Part shown: positions 27,889 to 36,200 of the stretch, piece by piece
How the letters are laid out: every line of letters begins with the position of its first letter
Position numbering within the stretch: the stretch's first letter is position 1
Assembly (NCBI RefSeq): GCF_002368335.1
Contig: NZ_AP018288.1
Coordinates: 364,948 to 428,947 of the forward strand
DNA length: 64,000 bases
Origin: Nostoc sp. NIES-4103
GTDB lineage: Bacteria; Cyanobacteriota; Cyanobacteriia; Cyanobacteriales; Nostocaceae
Reading direction: 5' to 3'
The notes under the pieces: model-generated
Databases searched by the model: none
What the model saw: only the letters and a program-made list of their open reading frames with translations
Told to the model about the DNA's origin: nothing
Translations under genes and position numbers: made by a program

Positions 27889-28444
27889 AAAATTGTCTCA
27901 ATGGCTCCAGGTAACAATAGATTACGGTGAGTCAGCGCTGTAGGAAGGTTTCCCGACTTAGGCGACTGCGTTAGCGAGCTTGCGAGCGTCACCCGAAAGG
28001 TTAGCTAATCAACTGTTGCTATTGTTCCCGTGATTTTAGATGAACTAACACGGTAGAAGATTTCAATACAGTTTTTTACAAAAAAACTGTACTGATTATT
28101 TTCCCAACATTAATACCGAACTAATTCGGCTGCTGAGCGTCTGATTGAACCAATAGCTATTCAAATCTACAGATAGGTTTTAAATTCCCAACTACCTAGT
28201 CAGCATTTCAACTTTGTAGTTATTAATTATTAAGTTTGTAAATGGTATAAACATATTTAAGTAAAATAATGTTTATCGTTGCTATAGTCATATCTACATG
28301 TGGGTAGAAGTAATATCCTGACGATTTACTAATTTTTTTCTCAGGATTATTAGGGAGTAGTCAGAGGTAATAGGTTTGAAGGGAGAAGTTAGCAGTCACG
28401 CACAAAGTAGTGACTGATGAGGGATGACGGATAATTGATGACTG
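27889..28444. other. sigC upstream region
   Basis: 556 bp without a gene. It carries a short interspersed repeat (about 27960-28005, TTAGCGAGCTTGCGAGCGTCACCCG) and an AT-rich stretch (28055-28340) that likely contains the sigC promoter. No confident promoter hexamers were found. Confidence 0.35.
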
Positions 28445-29395
28445 TTAGTAGTTGTATTCTGGTTTGATATCTCGTAGCATCAGTTCATCCAGTGCTTGTC
28501 GCGGTGTGACTTCACCCTCAAGTAATCGGTAAACTTGCTCGGTAATCGGCATAGTAATATTTTGTTGCTTGGCTAGTCGCATTAAAACTTGGCAAGTGTT
28601 GACTCCTTCAGCGGTTCCTGGCAAATTGCAAAGAGTTTCTGTAAGTGTCTTACCACCTGCCATTTGGTAGCCGACTTGATAATTGCGACTTAAGGGACTA
28701 TTGCAGGTTGCTAACAAATCTCCTAGACCCGATAAACCGTAAAATGTTTCCGTCTTTGCACCCCAAAAGTTGCCGATGCGAATTATTTCTGTAAGTCCAC
28801 GGGTGACTAAAGCAGCTTTGGCATTGGTTCCTAGTTGTAAACCATCACATACACCAGCTGCGATCGCAATTACGTTCTTTAGTGTTCCTCCCAGTTCTAC
28901 TCCCACGGGATCGGGATTGGTATATACCCGAAAACGATGAGAAGAAAATACCAGCTGCGTTAGTTCCGCAGCAATGGCTACATTACTGGCTACTACTGTG
29001 GCAGCTGGTAAAGATTGTTGAATTTCTTCAGATAAATTAGGGCCTGACAGCACAACTACTGCATGGTTGGGAAATGCTGTGTGCCAAATTTGCGAAGGCG
29101 TGCTGGTGGTTTGAGGATCTAAGCCTTTGGTGGCTGTGACAAAAATTGTTTCTTTTGATAAAGGTAAAGACTGTACTTGAGAGGCGACATCCCTGACACC
29201 TTTCATTGATATTGCAGACACGACTATTTGGGCATCTTTGAGAACTGCTTCAAGAGTGGAGGGCCCCTGACGCGACCACACACGCACAGCATGACCATTT
29301 GTCGCTGCTAGATTTGCCAAAGATGCACCCCAAGCACCTGCACCAAGAATTGCAACGGATTTTAAATTTTGGATTTTGGATTTTGGATTAGTCAT
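28445..29395 (-). CDS. gpsA: glycerol-3-phosphate dehydrogenase [NAD(P)+]
   Basis: 316 residues from the ATG at 29395. It reduces dihydroxyacetone phosphate to sn-glycerol-3-phosphate for lipid synthesis. The Rossmann motif is VAILGAGAWGASLANLAA. The catalytic lysine is in VGVELGGTLKNVIAIAAGV, and GLSGLGDLLATCNSPLSRN and TAEGVNT are conserved. The first residues (MTNPKSKIQNLKS) are a translated AATCCAA heptamer array (three perfect units and one variant) joined directly to the family start. The true initiation site may have been captured by the repeat. Confidence 0.93.
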   Translation of the reverse strand: MTNPKSKIQNLKSVAILGAGAWGASLANLAATNGHAVRVWSRQGPSTLEAVLKDAQIVVSAISMKGVRDVASQVQSLPLSKETIFVTATKGLDPQTTSTPSQIWHTAFPNHAVVVLSGPNLSEEIQQSLPAATVVASNVAIAAELTQLVFSSHRFRVYTNPDPVGVELGGTLKNVIAIAAGVCDGLQLGTNAKAALVTRGLTEIIRIGNFWGAKTETFYGLSGLGDLLATCNSPLSRNYQVGYQMAGGKTLTETLCNLPGTAEGVNTCQVLMRLAKQQNITMPITEQVYRLLEGEVTPRQALDELMLRDIKPEYNY

Positions 29396-29484
29396 TACGC
29401 AAGAGTCAATGGTCAATAGTCAATGGTCAATGGTGAGTTGTTATTTATGTCTCCATCCCTCCATTGCCTCCCAACCCCCCATCA

Positions 29485-29522
29485 ACTTACCAATCTAAAA
29501 TCTAAAATCTAAAATCTAAAAT
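29485..29522. repeat. AAAATCT heptamer array
   Basis: About four to five tandem AAAATCT units between gpsA and the lipA stop codon. The last bases of lipA lie inside it. It is of the same type as the heptamers that extend GpsA. Confidence 0.7.
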
Positions 29523-30394
29523 TGGCTACGGGGATAGCGTTTCATTAATTCTCTCACTTGTTCGGCATGGTATGAGCTTCTGGTCAATGGTGAAGATACA
29601 ACTTGTAAAAATCCCAGTTGTTCACCGAATGCCTGCCAAGCAGCAAATTGTTCTGGGTGAATAAATTCGTCTACTTTCAAGTGTTTTTGGCTGGGTTGCA
29701 GGTATTGTCCAATTGTGAGGATATCGCAATCTACTTTTCGTAAATCTTCCATGACTTGGCGGATTTCTTTTTCAGTTTCACCAAGTCCAACCATGATCCC
29801 GGATTTGGTATATACCCAAGGCGCAATTTGGCGCGATCGCTGCAATAATTCCAGTGTGCGATCGTAATTTCCTTGGGGACGCACCCGACGATATAGGCGG
29901 GGTACAGTTTCTGTATTGTGGTTTAGGACTTCTGGCGCAGCTTTTAGAATTATCTCTAATGCATTCCAGTTACCGCACAAATCAGGAATTAGCACCTCAA
30001 TTGTAGTGTGGGGTGAGACGCTACGAACCGCTGCAATACACTTGACAAACTGGGATGCACCACCATCTGGCAAATCATCTCGGTTTACAGAAGTGATTAC
30101 CACATGATTGAGTTTCATGCGGCGAACAGCTTCGGCTAGTCGTTCTGGTTCGGTGGGGTCTAAAGGTTGAGGTTTTTTCTCAAAGTCTATATCACAATAA
30201 GGACAAGCACGCGTGCAAGCTGGGCCCATAATCAAAAACGTGGCAGTTCCAGCTTGGAAGCACTCACCAATATTCGGACAGGATGCTTCCTCACAAACCG
30301 TATTCAGCGCTAAATCCCGCAAAACTTCTTTAACGTTACCAACACGCTGCCACTGAGGCGCTTTTACCCGCAACCAGTCTGGTTTAACAGTCAC
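29516..30394 (-). CDS. lipA: lipoyl synthase
   Basis: 292 residues, a radical-SAM enzyme that inserts two sulfurs into protein-bound octanoyl groups. The auxiliary cluster motif is C34-x4-C39-x5-C45 (CEEASCPNIGEC). The radical-SAM cluster motif is C60-x3-C64-x2-C67 (CTRACPYC). The family motif VITSVNRDDLPDGGASQFV and the C-terminal SSPLTRSSYHAEQ (with the conserved Arg-Ser-Ser-Tyr) are also present. Cyanobacteria often have two lipA copies, and which one this is cannot be told. Confidence 0.95.
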   Translation of the reverse strand: MTVKPDWLRVKAPQWQRVGNVKEVLRDLALNTVCEEASCPNIGECFQAGTATFLIMGPACTRACPYCDIDFEKKPQPLDPTEPERLAEAVRRMKLNHVVITSVNRDDLPDGGASQFVKCIAAVRSVSPHTTIEVLIPDLCGNWNALEIILKAAPEVLNHNTETVPRLYRRVRPQGNYDRTLELLQRSRQIAPWVYTKSGIMVGLGETEKEIRQVMEDLRKVDCDILTIGQYLQPSQKHLKVDEFIHPEQFAAWQAFGEQLGFLQVVSSPLTRSSYHAEQVRELMKRYPRSQF

Positions 30395-30553
30395 AATCCG
30401 CTTTTACCACTGAAGTTATACAAATCTTATCCTAGCAAGCAAAGCCCTTGTTGAAATCAGTTAGTCATCTTCAGTTAGTCATCTATATATAGATATAGTT
30501 GTTTGATTCACTATTATTTATGATATCCTAGTAAGATAATGCCATTTTTGTGG

Positions 30554-30627
30554 CGGGATGTAGCGCAGCTTGGTAGCGCACTTCGTTCGGGACGAAGGGG
30601 CCGCTGGTTCGAATCCAGTCATCCCGA
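30554..30627 (+). tRNA. tRNA-Pro(CGG)
   Basis: A 74-nt cloverleaf: acceptor CGGGATG/CATCCCG, with the C1-G72 pair typical of bacterial tRNA-Pro. The D arm contains AGCGCAGCTTGGTAGCGC. The anticodon stem is CTTCG/CGAAG with loop TTCGGGA (anticodon CGG), and the T arm is CTGG-TTCGAAT-CCAG. The discriminator base is A and CCA is not encoded. The D-arm/anticodon segment 30576-30592 is matched perfectly by a spacer-like sequence at 30790-30806. Confidence 0.96.
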
Positions 30628-30650
30628 TTTGTTGTACTTTCGATGTACAT

Positions 30651-30730
30651 TCGCACATTATCTGTCGTCGTTAACAGATTCTTGTCTTTATTAACGATTT
30701 AAATGTCGTCTTAACAAATTAATGTTGCCG
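30651..30730 (+). repeat. four tandem 20-bp putative TnsB-binding sites
   Basis: Units start at exactly 30651, 30671, 30691 and 30711. Units 2-4 all begin TTAAC, and all four share the pattern AACAnATTnATGTCGTCG to different degrees (unit 1 TCGCACATTATCTGTCGTCG, unit 4 TTAACAAATTAATGTTGCCG). Phased repeats directly inside a TGTACA terminus are what Tn7-like transposases bind. Confidence 0.7.
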
Positions 30731-30789
30731 ATATTTTAGCTGGAGTTGACTCCAGCACATCTCTAATATACTCACAAATGTTGGAATAT

Positions 30790-30843
30790 TCCCGAACGAA
30801 GTGCGCCTTTCAACCCTCTCAAAAAAATTTGAATGCTTCAAAT
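30790..30843 (-). ncRNA. putative delocalised homing crRNA (truncated repeat plus 17-nt spacer)
   Basis: Read on the minus strand, a degenerate repeat ends in GAGGGTTGAAAG (30818-30807). It is followed by GCGCACTTCGTTCGGGA (30806-30790), identical to tRNA-Pro positions 30576-30592. The protospacer is preceded by GGTA, fitting the GTN PAM of Cas12k. Isolated short crRNAs with about 17 nt of match to tRNA genes are the known homing device of V-K CASTs. No promoter has been identified. Confidence 0.65.
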
Positions 30844-30846
30844 ATT

Positions 30847-31010
30847 CTTCTTAATCCACTTCTAACTGTAATGGTTGTTGAAGTGTGGTATTCGTTCACA
30901 CCAATGGTTCAAAAACAATGTCTTTCAACCCACCACTAGCCGTAATGGTTGTTGAAATCAATGATTTTGGTAACTAAAATCAAAAAATTCTTCTTTCAAC
31001 TTAATGAATC
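30847..31010 (-). CRISPR. degenerate V-K-type mini CRISPR array
   Basis: Two recognisable 36-37-nt repeats lie at 30847-30883 and 30922-30958, with a third partial start at 30993 (CTTTCAAC). The best copy reads, on the minus strand, TTTCAACAACCATTACGG followed by CTAGTGGTGGGTTGAAAG. ACCATTA can pair with TAGTGGT around a CGGC loop. The spacers are about 38 and 34 nt. The terminal repeat is degenerate (it ends GGATTAAGAAG). The repeat resembles the Cas12k direct repeat. No cas gene is near. Confidence 0.6.
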
Positions 31011-31016
31011 GAAGGC

Positions 31017-31052
31017 TCATTTCACCTTGTTGTATATAACAAGGTGAAATGA
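31017..31052. other. perfect 15-bp stem hairpin
   Basis: TCATTTCACCTTGTT pairs perfectly with AACAAGGTGAAATGA around a GTATAT loop. It sits at the inner edge of the degenerate CRISPR array, where a V-K element would carry its tracrRNA. No U-run follows on either strand, so a simple terminator is unlikely. Confidence 0.55.
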
Positions 31053-31265
31053 AAATCTTCCTTTCCCCACACCCAATCTTTTATCTTAAACCACCAGATT
31101 TTTAAGTATCTAGCTAAAACAAAATCTGAAAAAAATCAAAAGAATTGAGCTAATTTACCGTATTCATAATTGTATAGTCTAAAATTAAGCAGTTAGCTAA
31201 CCGTATAAATACGCTGCTACAAAACTTATGCTATCAAAGTTTATATTTCTTAATGGGAAAGCAAA

Positions 31266-32183
31266 ATGCTAAGTAGTGTATTTGAGGACATTAAGGCTAT
31301 TAGCGAATCTGAAGATCCTGAATGGATAGCTGCAAAACTGCAACAAATGAAAGACCCTGATGTGCAAAGCATTGTTGTGGGGGATTCTAATTTAGAAAGT
31401 TTTGATAAAGGGATTTTAGAGTTTTTAAACTTAATCCAAGACCAACCCTGGATGTATGCAACACACAAGTTTGGTTACATCGCGCCTTATAACTCAGGTT
31501 CAATACAACCTCAACCCATCAAACATCCTAGTGCAATCCAACCCGACAATAGCCTTAAAAACAACCGCATCAATATTCGCTTAGACCGCCTCCACATTGA
31601 AAAGTATCCTGGTGGAGGAACACATAATGTCCTGATTACTTTTGCTGTAAGGAATCAGCTAGCTAATACCCAAGAACCAGTCAGCTTCAGTCAAACCTAC
31701 CGGGTGCAAGAGAGACAATCTGCTGGTATTGCTGGCTACCCTGTTTTTATTGGTTTAAATGTTGGTTCACAGGGATTAGCCTTTGAATGCTCAACAGTAA
31801 ATGTGAAAAATGAGGAAGACAAGACAATATTAGCAGCATTAGAATCTTCACCTTTTCAAAGTGGACTCAAACTTTTAACCACTACTCAACCAGCGATCGC
31901 ACCGTTTACAGAAATTACTTTGGGAGTTGTAAAATTACTCGCCCAACGCCATGAAAATGTCGCTGTACAAAAATTTTACCTGGGACTAGATTTTGAAGAT
32001 TCAGCAATGGGTTGTCGCCTAGCTGAAGGTAATTATATTGCTGTGCAAGTTGCTGATGAAACAGTCATTGACTGGAACAAATGGATTTACAAACCAGAGG
32101 TAGGAGCAATTGTCCATAAAGCAGACAATTCTCAACTACCTTACAACTACGTAATATTCCGTATTAGTCGGTACGAAGAATAA
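31266..32183 (+). CDS. unknown protein, first gene of the caspase-NACHT operon
   Basis: 305 residues, soluble, no known domain recognised. The N-terminal 65 residues are helical and acidic (EDIKAISESEDPEWIAAKLQQ). After a proline-rich hinge (about 80-95) comes a beta-rich domain (about 100-305; RINIRLDRLHIEKYPGGGTH, HNVLITFAVRNQL, KFYLGLDFEDSAMG) that could be an effector or sensor module. The caspase gene follows 40 bp later and the NACHT gene follows that, all on one strand. A shared transcript and a joint role in a cell-death or defence circuit are therefore likely. The function is not assigned. Confidence 0.7.
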   Translation: MLSSVFEDIKAISESEDPEWIAAKLQQMKDPDVQSIVVGDSNLESFDKGILEFLNLIQDQPWMYATHKFGYIAPYNSGSIQPQPIKHPSAIQPDNSLKNNRINIRLDRLHIEKYPGGGTHNVLITFAVRNQLANTQEPVSFSQTYRVQERQSAGIAGYPVFIGLNVGSQGLAFECSTVNVKNEEDKTILAALESSPFQSGLKLLTTTQPAIAPFTEITLGVVKLLAQRHENVAVQKFYLGLDFEDSAMGCRLAEGNYIAVQVADETVIDWNKWIYKPEVGAIVHKADNSQLPYNYVIFRISRYEE

Positions 32184-32223
32184 CCAGATTATTTTGGATT
32201 AGCCACTTAATTGATAGGACAAG

Positions 32224-33198
32224 ATGGAAATGACTGAGAAATTTACTCACGGTTATGCCTTATTAATTGGTGTTGGTGAGTCTGCTTATAATAAATTATC
32301 TTTACCTGTGACTGTCAAAGATACTCAGGCAATCTATGCTGCTTTGATTGACCCTGATCTATGTGCTTATCCTGATAACCAAGATCATATTCGGGTACTA
32401 AATAACAAAGATGCAACCAAGGCAGGTATTCTGGATGGATTAAATTGGTTAAAAGAAAAAGCACAATCTGACCCTGATGCTAAGATATTTATTTATTATT
32501 CAGGACATGGCTGGGTAGATAAAACCACAAAACAATATTATTTATTGCAGCATGACATTAAACCCACTAAAATCGCTAGTTCAGCACTATCAGCAGAAGA
32601 TTTCACATCCGCATTACACCAAATTCAACCTGAACGTTTATTAGTTGTAATTGATAGTTGTCATGCAGCAGGAATGGCAACTTCTAAAGATGCAGATTTA
32701 GAACTTGAAGAAGAGTTTGATGATTTTATCCGAGTTGCACCATCCAAAGGTTTAATTGATGAGTTGAAACAAGGGAAAGGCAGAGTAGTTTTCACTTCCT
32801 CTGAAGGTGAGCAAAAATCTTGGATAAAGGATGAAACAATTAGTATTTACACTTATCATTTTCTTGAAGCTCTGCAAGGTGCGGGAAACAAACCAGGTGA
32901 TAAAGAAGTAAGAGTTTCTAATATCATGAATCACCTTGGTAAAGCAGTACCTGAAACTGCGCGTCAGTTATATAGCGTGGAGCAAGTTCCTTACAACGAT
33001 ATCACTGGAGGAGATTTTGTAATTGCCAAGCTTCTCGGAGGTAAGGGTTTACCCGCTAAAGGATGGGAAGAAGTGAAGCCTGAAGCGACACAAAAAATTA
33101 ATAAAATTGCCGATAACATCAGCCAGTACGCACAACAAATCTATAACATTAATGAAGCGAATGGTAGTCATTTTGGTAATGTAATTCACAAAAAATGA
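32224..33198 (+). CDS. caspase family protein (peptidase C14, metacaspase-like)
   Basis: 324 residues. The C14 p20 domain occupies about 8-200, with the catalytic dyad His95 (IFIYYSGHGW) and Cys146 (VVIDSCHAAG), so it should be an active cysteine protease. A p10-like region follows (SEGEQKSWIKDETISIYTYHFLEAL). The last 40 residues (KIADNISQYAQQIYNINEAN, then GSHFGNVIHKK) match in style the tag seen at the N-terminus of the next gene. An ATG two codons downstream (32230) is an alternative start. In bacteria such caspases are effectors or processors in suicidal defence. Here it sits between an unknown protein and a NACHT ATPase. Confidence 0.9.
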   Translation: MEMTEKFTHGYALLIGVGESAYNKLSLPVTVKDTQAIYAALIDPDLCAYPDNQDHIRVLNNKDATKAGILDGLNWLKEKAQSDPDAKIFIYYSGHGWVDKTTKQYYLLQHDIKPTKIASSALSAEDFTSALHQIQPERLLVVIDSCHAAGMATSKDADLELEEEFDDFIRVAPSKGLIDELKQGKGRVVFTSSEGEQKSWIKDETISIYTYHFLEALQGAGNKPGDKEVRVSNIMNHLGKAVPETARQLYSVEQVPYNDITGGDFVIAKLLGGKGLPAKGWEEVKPEATQKINKIADNISQYAQQIYNINEANGSHFGNVIHKK

Positions 33199-33225
33199 CT
33201 TGTGTCGTGGGAAGAAGGATAAAAA

Positions 33226-36200
33226 ATGCTTACACCAGATGAACTGAAGGTACTTATAGAAAAACTAGCAGCAGGTATTGCCACAGATGAAGAAATTGAA
33301 ATCTTACGCAAAGCAGATGGCGATAGCGATCAAATAATACTTCAAATTGCCCAGAACATCACTAATGTTAACCATGCCCAAAATAGTCAGTTTGGCGATC
33401 GCATTTATTTAGAAAGCGAGGCATTACAATCCCTAAATCAGCATCAGACACCTAGCCAAGAAGTTCAAAGGCAGCATGTCCGGCAGTTTTTAGAGGAGAT
33501 AGAAAATTCCCTCAAATTCATTACTTTATCTCACAAACAACAACCCATTTCTATCAAAGACCAATACATTCCTGTCCAAGTAACCTTGGAACGTCACTAT
33601 CAAAATGAAGTGGAAAGCACTTATATATATACAGAATTAGACTATAATTTTAAATCTTTTTATAAACCCAAAAAGAAAAGCAAAGAAGCCCAGCAAGAAC
33701 AAGTAGATTGGCAGGTTTTTAAAGAGCAGCATAAAACTATCATGGTGTTGGCAAATCCAGGGATGGGCAAGTCTACACTATTGTGGATGGAGACAATATC
33801 TAATGCTGAGCAAGCACGTCAGGAAATAGAAAATGGGCAGAACATAGAAGATATTGTATTTCCACTATATTTAAAGCTTGCAGATTTAGCCGATAGTCCT
33901 AAAAATGAAGAAGTTTTTGACAGTATTTCTCGAATTATACAGCGCGATTATCCCAATACAGCACCAATAAATTTAGTACTATTGCAGCAAAAGTTGAAAC
34001 TGGAGCAATGTCTCTTGCTATTAGATGGACTTGATGAAGTTTTAGCAGAACAGCGTATTTATCTATCACAAAAACTGAATCGTTTTGCTAACAATTATCC
34101 TTGTCAGATTATTGGAACTTCCCGAATAGTAGGCTACCACAGTGGGACGTTTATAAATGGGGTAAAAGAAGTGGAAATTGTTCCGTTTGACCTGCAAAAG
34201 ACGGGGCAGTATGTCAAAAAATGGTTTAACAATAGCAATACTGTATCAGAACTGATGCGGGAGTTGTACAAAAAACCTCAAATTCGCAGTTTAGCCCAAA
34301 ATCCACTGTTGTTATCGTTGATTTGTAGTTTGTACCAAGAAAAAAGTGTCAACCTTCCTACACGACGTTGCCAGGTATATGAAATGGTAGTGGATTATAT
34401 GCTGGGAAATTGGTGTAGTGATAACAGTAGGCAAATACCTGATAGTGGTTGGATAGCAGCTAAACAAGATTTATTAGGAGAAATTGCCTATAAATTTAGC
34501 TGTGAGAGGAAAGATATATTTACGATACAAGACCTCCGCAGCAAAATCGAAAAATATCTCAAAAATACCTCTATATCAACAGATTTTATAAATAAAAATA
34601 CTTCCCAACTCATAGCAGAACTATCTCAACAAGATGGCATATTGCAAAATTTGAGCGGGGATAACAAAAAATATCTGTTTTTGCATCGAACATTTCAAGA
34701 ATATTTCACAGCTTTGCACTTAAAGCATTTAATTGAAACAGACATTAACAGAGGTATTTCTCTAGTAAAAACAAACTTGTATAAATATGAATGGCATGAG
34801 ACATTAAGCTTATTAGCAGGATTATTGGATGATCCAATTCCTCTATTTAAAACTATCTCTTTAGAAAAAGACGATATTTTTCATAGTCTTCTACTGCTAT
34901 CAGGTGAATGTATTGCCGAATGCAAGGAACAATCCGATCCCTTCATGCAAAAAATTATTGAAGAAATTTATGAATTATGGCAATCTCGTCCATATATAGT
35001 TTTTATTACTGTAGTTGTCGAAAGAATTGCTTATACGAACAACATAATGCAAGAGAAATTATTAAATATAGCATTAAAGCACAGTTCTTCAGAGGTCAGA
35101 TGTGAGGCAGTAAAAATCTTAGGAAAAACTGCTAATTCACGAAATGTAGAAGCTTTAATAGCAACCAGTAGTGATAGGGATATTTATGTCAGGCTTTGGA
35201 GTCTTGTAAGTTTAGGATGTATTGAAGAAGAAACAGCAATCGAAGCTTGCGTTATACAAGCACTAAATGAAAATAATCCTAATGTTATAAAAGCATTATT
35301 TGCAAGTTTTAAAATGAATCAAAATTCACAGTTAATAATAAAAATACTTATAAAATACCTCAAATATATAAACGATTTAAGTTTTCAAATATTCATATCA
35401 AAATTTCAAAGCTATGTTGTGCAATGTTGTATAGACTATAAACATAGAGAATATTATATAGATGATTTTCACAGAATTCATAACTTCAATATTATTAATT
35501 TATTACTAGAATGCTGTAGTTTTTTACATAGCATTTTCATTAAAGAAACTATAGTTTTATTCGGAGAACTTGGTGATGATGATGTAGATGTAGTTAATAG
35601 CTTAATGCAAGTATTAGAGCCATTAGAAGATAAATTTAATCAATGGTTATCAACAATATTAGAAATCACAAATGAATCACTAGATATTTTTCTAAATAAT
35701 CAAAATTATTATGATGATGAAATAAAAAATATATTAACTTACAAAATAATTCAAGAATTAAGAAAAACTGATACTCAAGAAATAATTAACCAATCAATTA
35801 AAAAAATTGATTTCCGGTATTGTGAAACTAGGAAAAAAATTGTTATTGCTTTAGGACAGATTGGTAATGCAAAAGCAATAAATATATTGAAGAAAGCCAT
35901 TAATGATTTAGATGGTGAAGTCAGAGTGGAAGCTGCTACAGCTTTAATAAAAATCAACAGTTTACAAGCGTTTGAAACATTAAAAAAAGCTGTCAATAAT
36001 TCCAATAATTCATCTAGCATTAAAAGAGAAGTGATAATGGCTCTGGCTACGACGGATATACCCCAGGCAATTGAGTTACTTACTCAATTTATCGAAGACC
36101 AGGATAGGGACATCCGATGGCGTGCTGTCACTGCTCTTGGAGAAATTGGCAATTCTCAATCTGTGAAAATTTTAATTGGCTATCTCAACCATTCAGATAA

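Larger units (their letters stand above)
30644..31052. mobile_element. terminal region of a type V-K CRISPR-associated transposon (relic)
   Basis: It begins with TGTACA 69 nt past the GGTA motif in tRNA-Pro; the candidate target duplication would be 30639-30643 (TTCGA). The terminus is followed by four 20-bp repeats, a truncated CRISPR repeat with a 17-nt tRNA-matching spacer, and a small array. From memory, the terminal sequence pattern (TGTACA, then ATTATCTGTCGTCG, then AACAGATT) resembles the end of the characterised Scytonema hofmannii CAST. No cas12k, tnsB, tnsC or tniQ follows, and the far end was not found, so the element looks decayed or very long. Confidence 0.7.
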
